Source: an uncultured Clostridia bacterium (GTDB lineage Bacteria > Bacillota > Clostridia > TANB77 > CAG-508). From it: 36,990 bases of DNA. The translations under genes were made by a program, and so were the position numbers. The notes under the pieces were generated by a model. That model was not told the DNA's origin. It saw only the letters and a list, made by a program, of their open reading frames with translations, and made no database searches. Shown here one piece after another: positions 17,697-24,351 of this stretch. The stretch lies in assembly GCA_947625685.1 (NCBI GenBank), contig CANQPK010000009.1, positions 1 through 36,990 on the forward strand. Reading direction: 5' to 3'. Every line of letters begins with the position of its first letter. The stretch's first letter is position 1.

Positions 17697-17951
17697 ATGA
17701 CAGTTCAAGTTTTAGTGTATATTGTAACAACTTTGTTTACATATATACTTGGAAAAGTATCAAAGCATTTTGGTTGGAATGAAACATTACCTATTCCAAT
17801 CCAAAATATTATTGTGGGATTTATTTCTGCAGGAATAGGTATCTTAATTCATATTGAAGGACTAGATGCTAATGCAATAATAACCGCAGTAATAACTGCG
17901 TTAGGTGGAATTGGTACAGCTACTGTATTATATGATGCAAAAAATCAATAA
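17697..17951 (+). CDS. Holin
   Basis: An 84-aa protein with two hydrophobic segments (about residues 3-20 and 38-53) and a third, weaker one (62-80), the layout of phage holins of low-GC Gram-positives (LPIPIQNIIVGFISAGIGIL and the AVITALGGIGTATV end). It would open the membrane so that the amidase encoded downstream reaches the wall. It has a strong AAAGGAGG site and is followed by a terminator. Confidence 0.8.
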   Translation: MTVQVLVYIVTTLFTYILGKVSKHFGWNETLPIPIQNIIVGFISAGIGILIHIEGLDANAIITAVITALGGIGTATVLYDAKNQ

Positions 17952-17982
17952 TTTAATACAAGAACAAAGTTCGTTTATTTCA

Positions 17983-18029
17983 AAAATACAGGAAGAAAAA
18001 TAAAAAAACTTCCTGTATTTTATTTTTTT
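17983..18029 (+). terminator. Intrinsic terminator between holin and amidase genes
   Basis: A 13-bp perfect stem (17983-17995 with 18009-18021, GC part ACAGGAAG / CTTCCTGT), an A-rich loop and a T7 tail. It separates holin from endolysin transcription, so the amidase is presumably read by partial read-through or from a promoter I cannot see. Confidence 0.85.
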
Positions 18030-18047
18030 ATAAAGGAGGTCTTTCTA

Positions 18048-18140
18048 ATGGAAGAAAACAACATTATCGATGAAGAAATCGAAATGACACCAGAGATGGA
18101 AGCAGAATTAAGTAATGGTAAAGAGGAGGGCGAAGAATAA
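18048..18140 (+). CDS. 30-aa acidic peptide coupled to the amidase gene
   Basis: The ORF starts at ATG behind AAAGGAGG and ends TAATG, sharing its last base with the amidase start. The product is very acidic (10 Glu and 1 Asp among the first 20 or so residues). The good ribosome site and start-stop overlap suggest it is translated and couples amidase translation. Function unknown. Confidence 0.6.
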   Translation: MEENNIIDEEIEMTPEMEAELSNGKEEGEE

Positions 18141-19231
18141 TGGGTACTGTATCAAAATTAGCAAGTGGCGTATATATCGCTGCTGAAGGAAATTACGAAC
18201 ACGGAAGAGCAGGACAAAAAATATGTAAAATTACTCCACATCACATGGCCGGAATTCTTACTGGTAAACAATGTGCAGTAAATATATTTCAAAAACCAGG
18301 AAGAAAAGCAAGTGCAAACTACTGTATAGGAAATGATGGAGATATAGTATGTAATGTCTATGAAGAGGACAGAGCATATACATCAAGTTCAAGAGCAAAT
18401 GATAGGCAAGCAGTTACTATTGAAGTTTCTAACTGCGAAATTGGTGGTCAATGGAGGATATCAGATGCAGCTTGGAATTCACTTGTAAATTTATGTATAG
18501 ACATTTGTAAAAGACATAATTTTAGATTAGTATATGATAATACTCCAAATGGAAGTTTAACAAGACATGATATGTTTTCTAATACTAATTGCCCTGGACC
18601 TTATTTGAAAAGCAAATTCAATGAATTAGTAACTTTAGTTAATGCTGCACTAGATGGAGGCTCACAACCTACACCTACACCAACACCACAACCAAGTGGC
18701 AGAAAAGTAGGAGATGTTGTTACAATAAATGGTGTATATGTAGCAAGCAATTCTACAAAGAAATTAAATCCAGCAAGAACCACAGGTACAATAACAAAAA
18801 TTATTAGTGGTGCATTGAATCCATACTTACTTGATAATGGAAATTTAGGATGGGTAAATGATAGCGTGATCGTATCAGGAACATCAAGTTTTAATAATCA
18901 AACAGCTAAAAAATCAAATGAAGAAATTGCTGCGGAAGTATGGGCAGGAAAATGGGGAACAGGAACAGAAAGAAAAAATAAACTTCAAGCTGCGGGTTAT
19001 GATTATAATACTATACAAAATCTTGTAAATAAAGGCGTAGGCAAAAATGGTTCATCTACTTCAAAACCATCTACACCATCTAAATCAGCACTTGATATAG
19101 CAAGAGAAATCTGGATCAAAGGAAATTGGGGAACAGGTGATGAAAGAAAAAGAAAAGTAGAAGCAGCAGGATATAATTATGCAGAAGTACAAAAATATGT
19201 TAATGAATTTGCATCCGGTAAAAGAAAATAA
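18140..19231 (+). CDS. Endolysin: N-acetylmuramoyl-L-alanine amidase with SH3 and CW_7 repeats
   Basis: A 363-aa lysin. Residues about 25-160 are an amidase_2 domain with likely zinc ligands at H34/H35, H143 and C151 (TPHHMAG, TRHDMFSNTNCPGPYL). A Pro/Thr linker (177-186) leads to an SH3-like domain (about 187-245). Two CW_7 (Cpl-7 type) repeats end the protein, each with the GxWGTGxERKxKxxAAGY pattern (about 265-306 and 318-359). It cuts the stem peptide from murein at lysis. There is no signal peptide, in line with release through the holin. Confidence 0.93.
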   Translation: MGTVSKLASGVYIAAEGNYEHGRAGQKICKITPHHMAGILTGKQCAVNIFQKPGRKASANYCIGNDGDIVCNVYEEDRAYTSSSRANDRQAVTIEVSNCEIGGQWRISDAAWNSLVNLCIDICKRHNFRLVYDNTPNGSLTRHDMFSNTNCPGPYLKSKFNELVTLVNAALDGGSQPTPTPTPQPSGRKVGDVVTINGVYVASNSTKKLNPARTTGTITKIISGALNPYLLDNGNLGWVNDSVIVSGTSSFNNQTAKKSNEEIAAEVWAGKWGTGTERKNKLQAAGYDYNTIQNLVNKGVGKNGSSTSKPSTPSKSALDIAREIWIKGNWGTGDERKRKVEAAGYNYAEVQKYVNEFASGKRK

Positions 19232-19242
19232 TTAAAATATAA

Positions 19243-19270
19243 AGTAGAGGAGATTTTTTTCTCCTCTACT
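19243..19270. terminator. Two-way terminator between convergent genes
   Basis: AGTAGAGGAG (19243-19252) and CTCCTCTACT (19261-19270) form a 10-bp perfect stem with an AT loop. It sits between the amidase (plus) and the MutS-like gene (minus, whose stop lies in the stem), with A/T-rich flanks on both sides. Confidence 0.8.
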
Positions 19271-19664
19271 GCATTTCTTTTAATTTTTTTTGAATATCTA
19301 CCAGCAAATTAAATGATTGCTGAAAAGTAGTGTTATTCATATCTAAATTAGATATTTTATTCAAAATTTTTTTAATTTCTACATTTTTCATATAATCGTT
19401 TATATTAGAATTAGGCAAATTATCTATTACCTTATACTTTATTTTCATTTGATTTAGTAGTATGATATATTTGTCTAACTGAGAAACGGGAAAACCACAT
19501 TTGAAAATAGAAGGTCCTAAATCGGTTATTTTCAAACCTAGTTTCTCATTGATAATTTTTGCATCTTCATTTAATATGTTATAGAAAATCCCAACTCTAA
19601 ACAAATAAATGCAAGATGCATCTTCTTTTTTTAGTTCGTTATATTGGTTCAATAATTTACTCAT
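19266..19664 (-). CDS. Stand-alone MutS domain-I-like protein, possible DGR accessory (MSL type)
   Basis: A 132-aa protein that resembles only the N-terminal mismatch-binding domain of MutS: LLNQYNELKKEDASCIYLFR, VGIFYNILNEDAKIINEKLG, then KCGFPVSQLDKYIILL. The usual F-x-E mismatch reader is changed (FYNIL where MutS has FYE-type), so classical mismatch recognition is doubtful. Small MutS-like genes have been reported beside some DGRs as accessory genes. No avd is visible near this DGR, so this is the candidate partner although it is 2.4 kb away and on the other strand. It overlaps the upstream HTH gene by 8 bases. Confidence 0.7.
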   Translation of the reverse strand: MSKLLNQYNELKKEDASCIYLFRVGIFYNILNEDAKIINEKLGLKITDLGPSIFKCGFPVSQLDKYIILLNQMKIKYKVIDNLPNSNINDYMKNVEIKKILNKISNLDMNNTTFQQSFNLLVDIQKKLKEMQ

Positions 19665-19884
19665 TTTTATTCTTACCTTTCTTCTTTTTCAAAACTAGAA
19701 TATCTCCAGGATCGCATTCTAAAACATTACAAAGTTTTTCTAGTGTATCAAAATGAATTCCCGTAGTTTCATTGTCGATTAGATGGGATAACGCTTGATA
19801 ACCTCCTTCCATTTTTTTTACAAACCAATACTTCGTTTTCTTTTTTTCTTTTAGTATTTCTTTTACTCTTACATATACGCTCAA
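19657..19884 (-). CDS. XRE-family HTH regulator
   Basis: A 75-aa Cro/CI-type DNA-binding protein: VKEILKEKKKTKYWFVKKM is helix 1-2, GGYQALSHLIDNETTGIHFD the recognition region, LEKLCNVLECDPGDIL the C-terminal helices, then a basic tail. I prefer TTG 19884 (AGGTGAG 5-6 bases upstream) over GTG 19893. It is the first gene of a two-gene minus-strand unit with the MutS-like gene, which suggests that this pair is expressed in the lysogen. Confidence 0.8.
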   Translation of the reverse strand: MSVYVRVKEILKEKKKTKYWFVKKMEGGYQALSHLIDNETTGIHFDTLEKLCNVLECDPGDILVLKKKKGKNKNE

Positions 19885-19971
19885 GTTTCTCACCTACCTT
19901 TCATATCTATTTTACAATGAACCTACACAGATTTTAACTCTCTGTGCTTTAAGATACACTTACAATAACTA

Positions 19972-20000
19972 TTGCAGGTTTAAGGTATTTTTGCTATAAT
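19972..20000 (+). promoter_or_regulatory. Promoter for the small gene at 20017
   Basis: TTGCAG (19972-19977), 17 bases, TATAAT (19995-20000). Transcription would start near 20007, giving a leader of only about 4-10 bases. A CACAGA / TCTGTG dyad lies just upstream between this promoter and the divergent HTH gene. Confidence 0.65.
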
Positions 20001-20016
20001 TCAAGTGGTGATGGTT

Positions 20017-20202
20017 ATGGAAAATAGTTTTAATTTATGTAATGAAATTATATCAAAAGTAAGATGGTATATGGACAGGAAAGACTACAACGGGTTAAGA
20101 TTATATTTAGATCAAAAAGAGAAAAGCATAGAAAAAGCTGCAATTCTTTGCGAAAATAATGAGTCAAAATATATGGATGATTTGGTAAAAGACTTAAAAT
20201 AG
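20017..20202 (+). CDS. Small protein of unknown function in the attP-side region
   Basis: A 61-aa, mostly helical, charged protein (ends KYMDDLVKDLK). Starts at GTG 20005, ATG 20011 and ATG 20017 are all in frame; the promoter position excludes the first and leaves a nearly leaderless mRNA. I use ATG 20017 with the weak GGTGATGG upstream. Divergent from the HTH/MutS-like pair. No family recognised. Confidence 0.5.
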   Translation: MENSFNLCNEIISKVRWYMDRKDYNGLRLYLDQKEKSIEKAAILCENNESKYMDDLVKDLK

Positions 20203-20335
20203 TAATAGGAATTTATGGGAAACAATGAGAAAAAATAGGAAAAAATGGGAAAAAGTCGAAAATTGTCGAATTTTGTAATCAAGTAGTATCAATGGAAACA
20301 AGCGACAATACCTATCGGCTAGAATAGTTATGTTA

Positions 20336-20363
20336 TTCGACATAATGTGGTAAAATATATAAT
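20336..20363 (+). promoter_or_regulatory. Candidate promoter before the 46-aa gene
   Basis: TTCGAC (20336-20341), 16 bases, TATAAT (20358-20363), about 27 bases before an AGGAGG site. The stretch 20203-20300 before it has repeated G/A-rich words (GGAAAAAATGGG type) and no gene. Confidence 0.5.
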
Positions 20364-20402
20364 AAGAGATATCTCTAAATATCATTTTATAGGAGGGTAT
20401 TT

Positions 20403-20543
20403 ATGAGAAAAGAAGTAATATGTTTTGACCTTAATATCCTAGATAAATTATTAAGTAAAATATTAAAGAGATATACATACAAAATTTATAGAAAAGGAAT
20501 TGTTGATGGATATAATTGGGCCAAGAGCAAAAGAAAAGGTTAA
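20403..20543 (+). CDS. 46-aa basic protein beside attP
   Basis: The ORF has a strong AGGAGG site and a candidate promoter. The product starts MRKEVICFDLNILDKLL and ends with a basic tail (GYNWAKSKRKG). The length and place next to the integrase region would fit an excisionase or a small DNA-binding accessory, but no motif proves it. Confidence 0.5.
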   Translation: MRKEVICFDLNILDKLLSKILKRYTYKIYRKGIVDGYNWAKSKRKG

Positions 20544-20549
20544 ATGACA

Positions 20550-20571
20550 TTGTTATTAGTTTGTTATTAAC
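20550..20571 (+). repeat. 22-bp direct repeat, copy 1
   Basis: Identical to 20759-20780. Internally GTTATTA is repeated with a GTTT spacer. Candidate integrase arm-type site. Confidence 0.75.
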
Positions 20572-20758
20572 GGAGTAAGTTTTACTGGGTTTCATTAGGT
20601 TGCAAAAAGCGTAATGAAATCCAGTATTTTCAATAGATAGCAGTAATATAAAGAAAAAGCAAAAATATTGTAAAATCATTATAATTATTCTAGCAGGAAT
20701 TACTAATCTATAAAAAAACATTGAAATATCAGGCATTTGCACGCTTGACTTTCAATGT

Positions 20759-20780
20759 TTGTTATTAGTTTGTTATTAAC
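20759..20780 (+). repeat. 22-bp direct repeat, copy 2
   Basis: Identical to 20550-20571, 209 bases apart. It directly follows the right arm of the 11-bp inverted repeat and lies 11 bases from the integrase stop. Confidence 0.75.
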
Positions 20781-20790
20781 TAGATAGGTT

Positions 20791-22041
20791 TTACGAGGTT
20801 TTTCTTTCGGTATTTAGTACATATATTTTACCTACTTTGAATGTTACTAATTTTATTGCTTCATATTTTTCTTCTATTGAAACATGATTATAAACATCAT
20901 CTCCAGTATTTCCATTTTTGTGGCCAATAATAGAATTTATTATTGTAGGTTTTACATTTAGTCTTTGTAGTTCTGTTTCTAGGCCGTGCCTTCCACAATG
21001 AGCGGTCTTTCCTTTTATAAATTCATGTTTTTTTACAAACTCTCGATAAAAATTATTATAATCTCCATAAAATACTCTTTTGCCATTTGCTTTCATAAAT
21101 AAAAATTCATTGTCCGGATTGTAATATTTTTCAAATATAGGTTTTACCAAAGGATGAATTGGGATCTCTCTGTTAATTCCATTTTTTGTTTTTAATCCAC
21201 CCACAAAGTAGTTTTTACTTAAATAAATATTTTTTGTGTATATAAAAAATATTTCTTCAGCTCTGCATCCAGTATAATTTGCTAATAAAAGTATATTCCT
21301 AACTAATTCTTCTTTTTCATCTTCCGCTTCAATATTCCACAAATATTCTATTTGTTCATAAGTGAAAGGCTTTCTTGTTGATTGACTGCTCATTTTTGTT
21401 CTTGTTATATACTGTGCATAGTTTTTATCAATAATATCTTCCTGGAATGCATATTTGTCCATATTTTTATATAATTGCACCATCTGCTTGACAGCACTAG
21501 GTGTTTTTTTAGATTCTTTTATAAAAATTTGAAAATCTGATGTTTTTAATTCCCTATATATTCTGTCATATAAACCTTTAGAATTGTGATAAGCAGTAAG
21601 CATATTTCTTGAATTATTGTAAGCATATTTCCCATCTGGTTTTATGTGCTCTTCTAATTCTTTTTTGATTTCTTCTTTATTAGGAAACAGCATCTTCTCC
21701 ATTTCTTCAAAAACCTGTTTGAAAGTATAGTTCCTTTTATTTTTTCTATGTATAGAAGATTTTATACTTTCGACCGGAACTAATTGATATGGTGTTTTTG
21801 GAAAGAAAACTATACGATCGTACTTTTCTTTTTTCACTTTTAGAGCATAAGGTGCTTTGTGATAATTCTCTAAACATACTATTGCATCTAATTTTTCTTC
21901 AAATGTATCTATATCATAATATATAGGAGTTCCTTTTTCATCCTTTCCAATTAGTATTCTAGCGGCCCAGGGTTTGTATCTTCCTTTACCTAAAAATGCT
22001 GCTGTTCCAAATCCATTTTTTCTTCTATTAAATTGATCCAT
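20791..22041 (-). CDS. int: Tyrosine integrase
   Basis: A 416-aa site-specific recombinase. Catalytic residues fit R260 (TGCRAEE), K284 (GLKTKNG), H348 and R351 (AHCGRHG), H374 (IIGHK) and the nucleophile Y384 (VYNH). An N-terminal arm-binding segment and a SAM-like core-binding domain (about 100-215) precede the catalytic half. I chose ATG 22041, behind TGGAGG, rather than the upstream start at 22104, which lacks a site. Its stop faces the putative attP. It would integrate and, with a directionality factor, excise the phage. Confidence 0.92.
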   Translation of the reverse strand: MDQFNRRKNGFGTAAFLGKGRYKPWAARILIGKDEKGTPIYYDIDTFEEKLDAIVCLENYHKAPYALKVKKEKYDRIVFFPKTPYQLVPVESIKSSIHRKNKRNYTFKQVFEEMEKMLFPNKEEIKKELEEHIKPDGKYAYNNSRNMLTAYHNSKGLYDRIYRELKTSDFQIFIKESKKTPSAVKQMVQLYKNMDKYAFQEDIIDKNYAQYITRTKMSSQSTRKPFTYEQIEYLWNIEAEDEKEELVRNILLLANYTGCRAEEIFFIYTKNIYLSKNYFVGGLKTKNGINREIPIHPLVKPIFEKYYNPDNEFLFMKANGKRVFYGDYNNFYREFVKKHEFIKGKTAHCGRHGLETELQRLNVKPTIINSIIGHKNGNTGDDVYNHVSIEEKYEAIKLVTFKVGKIYVLNTERKTS

Positions 22042-22071
22042 AAAAAACCTCCATTTTTTTATCAATATCAC

Positions 22072-22100
22072 TTGAAAAATGAAGGCATTTTGTATATAAT
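22072..22100 (+). promoter_or_regulatory. Strong plus-strand promoter inside a palindrome
   Basis: TTGAAA (22072-22077), 17 bases, TATAAT (22095-22100). The -10 box lies within the perfect inverted repeat TTGTAT-ATA-ATACAA (22090-22104), a possible operator. No protein gene follows on this strand, only the candidate RNA below. Confidence 0.7.
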
Positions 22101-22106
22101 ACAAAT

Positions 22107-22190
22107 GTATTCACTTCCCGAGTGAGTACGCTTTGGAAATAATGTGTTGTGCTGCGAAACTCAATTACATTATTTCCGCTTTTTTTATTT
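22107..22190 (+). ncRNA. Candidate small RNA, about 80 nt
   Basis: A near-consensus promoter is followed within 80 bases by an intrinsic terminator: an 11-bp perfect stem GGAAATAATGT (22135-22145) / ACATTATTTCC (22167-22177) and a T7 run (22180-22186). A second small hairpin (ATTCACT / AGTGAGT) lies at the 5' end. The region holds no ORF longer than 6 codons. It lies divergently upstream of the integrase and would overlap any integrase mRNA starting further right, so antisense control of integrase is possible. Confidence 0.55.
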
Positions 22191-22563
22191 TATATCAGTA
22201 ATCTTTTGTATTATATTATTATTTCTGTATAAATCTTTATCTGCGTATCTTATAGAATAAATATTGTTATCTTTTAAGTACATTACAGCATTATAATTTG
22301 GTGCTTTTATTCTAAAACCTAAAGTATTATCTCCGATCAAGAGAATCAAGTGAATCATCTCTTACAATATCATAATTCTTGAAGCCGCATTCTGTAAGTA
22401 CAGCTAGTGTAGATTTTATATTGTCGGCCGACATATAATCTTTTAAGGCTTCATAATTAGAATTAGACTTGTTATTAGTGTTGGAATTTACAACTAAAAT
22501 AACAATGCCCACTATAACAATTAGTAAAATACCAGGTAAAATTCCGGTTACTTTGCCAGACAT
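22185..22563 (-). CDS. Membrane-anchored protein in the repressor operon, read through one +1 frameshift at CGG
   Basis: The zero frame from ATG 22563 (behind AAAGGAGGG) stops at 22327 after CGG AGA TAA. Omitting the C (plus-strand base 22335) continues as GGA GAT AAT for 49 further codons to 22185, giving 125 aa. Residues 8-26 are a membrane helix (GILLIVIVGIVILVV). The rest is an outside domain. The join DSLD-GDNTLGFRIKAPNYN reads naturally. The gene starts 2 bases after the repressor stop, so it is made in lysogens; a role in host protection is possible but not shown. Confidence 0.65.
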
Positions 22564-22564
22564 A

Positions 22565-23425
22565 TTAATCCCTCCTTTTCTTGAAAGCACTTTTATTTTG
22601 CGATAAAACTACTTCTCCAATTATTTTTATTCTTGATAGCTCCAGCTCTTCAAATTTTGAATTCATATAATATAATTTACAAGTATTTGCTTCAGAGAAT
22701 ATTTTGGCTATATCATAATAAGAATTATCTATTTGCAATAAATATGTTTGACCATCGATAATTTTATTTTGTAATTCTATAACAGCTATATCTCCTTGAT
22801 CAAGTAGAGGGAGCATTTTATCATTTGGTGCTTTTACTGCTATATATTCATCTGTAGTATATTCAAAAGGGAAGAAACCTATTTTTATCATTGTATTATT
22901 AGAAACGGAGTATAGGGGTATCCCTTTATTACCACCCATAATAACTATATCTTTTATATTCTTATCTATTTTTTCTAAAATAGTAAATAGGGCCTTGGTT
23001 TTATTATTGATTCCATAATTTGCTTCAATATAATTACTAAGCTGCTTCAAAACAGGAGCATCATTTTCATTTTGCTTTATAAGTATTTCGAATATATATT
23101 CATTATTTATATTAGGTATATGAAGTGAATTGATTTCTTTTTCATAATCTTTGCAAATGTTATGTGCAATAATTTCTCTAGATGAAGTATTTGAATCAAG
23201 ATATCCACAAATTTGCATTAGCTCATCATAAGTTGTTACTCCATTAGATGCTTCAGCAAGTTTCTCTAATACTTTAGGAGTAGGAGGAGAGGGAAATCTC
23301 ATATTTATATATTTAGATAAATAACTTCTACTACATTTTTCTATGTTATTGGCCAATAAAGATATGTTACCATATTGGTCCGCAATTTTTTTTAATATGA
23401 TACTAAATTTTTCTTTTTCAAACAC
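22565..23425 (-). CDS. Phage repressor with S24/LexA-like C-terminal domain lacking the catalytic Ser
   Basis: A 286-aa CI-type repressor. An HTH-like N-terminal part (about 8-75) precedes a linker and a LexA/S24 fold (about 165-286). In the S24 motif the normal xxSMxP reads NDKMLP (201-206), with Lys at the Ser position; the Lys region (YYDIAKIF, K241) and the QGDIAVI strand are kept. Loss of Ser predicts no RecA-stimulated self-cleavage. I use GTG 23425 with AGGAGG 9 bases upstream; the longer ATG frame to 23629 is hydrophobic and crosses the control region. Confidence 0.8.
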   Translation of the reverse strand: MFEKEKFSIILKKIADQYGNISLLANNIEKCSRSYLSKYINMRFPSPPTPKVLEKLAEASNGVTTYDELMQICGYLDSNTSSREIIAHNICKDYEKEINSLHIPNINNEYIFEILIKQNENDAPVLKQLSNYIEANYGINNKTKALFTILEKIDKNIKDIVIMGGNKGIPLYSVSNNTMIKIGFFPFEYTTDEYIAVKAPNDKMLPLLDQGDIAVIELQNKIIDGQTYLLQIDNSYYDIAKIFSEANTCKLYYMNSKFEELELSRIKIIGEVVLSQNKSAFKKRRD

Positions 23426-23483
23426 GACCGAAAACCTCCTTGCCTCTATTATATAACGGGGTGGAAAAAAAATCAACAAAAAA

Positions 23484-23500
23484 TGTGAAAAAAAAATACA
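23484..23500. promoter_or_regulatory. Operator-like site, degenerate copy
   Basis: TGTG, nine A, TACA. It differs from the two exact copies at one arm base and the base before it. It lies between the repressor start and the early promoter, where it could control either side. Confidence 0.45.
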
Positions 23501-23507
23501 AAACCTA

Positions 23508-23536
23508 TTGACATTATATTCTGATAAGTATATAAT
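23508..23536 (+). promoter_or_regulatory. Consensus early promoter
   Basis: TTGACA (23508-23513), 17 bases, TATAAT (23531-23536): a perfect match in both boxes and spacing. It drives the Cro-like gene and the early operon. The first exact operator copy begins right at the -10 end and covers the start point. Confidence 0.9.
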
Positions 23537-23558
23537 GCAAGTGTGAAAAAAAAGCACA
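23537..23558. promoter_or_regulatory. Operator-like repeat, copy 1
   Basis: A 22-bp sequence with the dyad TGTG-(A8 G)-CACA, identical to 23806-23827. It overlaps the start point of the consensus promoter, so a bound repressor would block it. Confidence 0.7.
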
Positions 23559-23578
23559 CATAAGAAAGGAGAGGTTTT

Positions 23579-23794
23579 ATGGAAGCAAAGATAGATAAAG
23601 TTAAGGAACTGATAAGGGATAAGTTCCACGACAATACTTCGTACTTTGCAAATGAGATTGGCGTCAACAGAGAATATGTAAGTGCAATATTAAACGGAAG
23701 AAAAAATGAAAATAGTCCAAAGTTCTGTAATGCACTAATTGCATATTGTGAAAAGAACGATCTTGATTACAAAGACTATGTACAAATTAACTAA
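23579..23794 (+). CDS. Cro-like HTH protein
   Basis: A 71-aa XRE-type protein. The HTH is in SYFANEIGVNREYVSAILNG (about residues 22-41), followed by helices to the C-terminus. It is the first gene of the early operon, behind GGAGAGG, divergent from the repressor and flanked by the two exact operator copies, which fits a Cro or early-switch role. The GC content and spacing are like its neighbours. Confidence 0.8.
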   Translation: MEAKIDKVKELIRDKFHDNTSYFANEIGVNREYVSAILNGRKNENSPKFCNALIAYCEKNDLDYKDYVQIN

Positions 23795-23805
23795 TTTTTT
23801 TTAAC

Positions 23806-23827
23806 GCAAGTGTGAAAAAAAAGCACA
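23806..23827. promoter_or_regulatory. Operator-like repeat, copy 2
   Basis: Identical over 22 bp to 23537-23558 and 269 bases downstream, between the Cro-like gene and the next early genes. It could serve autoregulation, looping or a road-block. Confidence 0.65.
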
Positions 23828-23846
23828 ACACAAGGGGGTTGAAAAA

Positions 23847-23927
23847 ATGAAAAAAATTAAAATCGCAGCACAACACATTATCGAAGGAGGGAAAGATTAT
23901 GGAAGAAAACGAATTAGAACCGGTTGA
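23847..23927 (+). CDS. Possible 26-aa leader peptide
   Basis: ATG behind AAGGGGG with fair spacing; a basic product (MKKIKIAAQHIIEGG at the start). It overlaps the start of the next gene by 29 bases in another frame, which would allow translational coupling. Weak evidence: only length and ribosome site. Confidence 0.35.
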   Translation: MKKIKIAAQHIIEGGKDYGRKRIRTG

Positions 23928-24135
23928 CACTATTACACCATATCAAGCGGGAAAAGTATTACACAAAAATGCTGAAGCAATAAGAGCAGGATTAAAGCAA
24001 GGGATATTTCCATTTGGAAGTGCAATACCTCCAGAAGAACCAGGAGGCAATTGGAATTACATAATAATCAAAAGCAAATTTATGGAGTATGCTGGAATCT
24101 TAAATAAGAAAGGGGTGAACAAAAATGAAGATTAA
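23899..24135 (+). CDS. Excisionase/MerR-like HTH protein
   Basis: A 78-aa protein with the compact winged-helix pattern of phage excisionase-like or helper proteins: ITPYQAGKVLHKNAEAIRAG as the helix pair, then the wing GIFPFGSAIPPEEPGGNWNY. These bind DNA and either bend attachment DNA or regulate. It follows the second operator and overlaps the next gene by 11 bases. Xis is possible but the gene lies far from attP. Confidence 0.65.
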   Translation: MEENELEPVDTITPYQAGKVLHKNAEAIRAGLKQGIFPFGSAIPPEEPGGNWNYIIIKSKFMEYAGILNKKGVNKNED

Positions 24136-24349
24136 AAACAAAAAGAAGTTTATAGCAAGAACACTAGAATTAATAGTTTTTATAGCAACTTTAATTCTAA
24201 CGCCATTAGCAATAAATTATGCAAATACTTTAAGAGGACATAAGGCGTTTGGCGGAGAGTATTTGGTTCCTGTGTTTGGATTGCTAATTATTTTAGTAAT
24301 AGAAACAATTTATGAAGAAAGCCAAAATAAGAAGAATAGGAGGAAATAA
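24125..24349 (+). CDS. Small two-helix membrane protein
   Basis: A 74-aa protein with a basic start and two hydrophobic helices (about 13-31, LELIVFIATLILTPLAINYA, and 46-62, YLVPVFGLLIILVIETIY), ending in a basic tail. It overlaps the HTH gene by 11 bases and has GGGGTG as the ribosome site. Early membrane proteins of this size may affect superinfection, but no evidence shows this here. Confidence 0.6.
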   Translation: MKIKNKKKFIARTLELIVFIATLILTPLAINYANTLRGHKAFGGEYLVPVFGLLIILVIETIYEESQNKKNRRK

Positions 24350-24351
24350 TA

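Larger units (their letters stand above)
20550..20780. other. Putative attP region: direct repeats and two large dyads
   Basis: Between the last plus-strand small gene and the integrase stop lie a 22-bp direct repeat (20550-20571 and 20759-20780, each with two GTTATTA words), a 15-bp dyad with one G-T pair (20583-20597 with 20612-20626) and an 11-bp perfect inverted repeat (20716-20726 with 20750-20760). Such repeats beside the integrase gene are typical of integrase arm and core sites. The core is not determinable without the host sequence. Confidence 0.55.
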
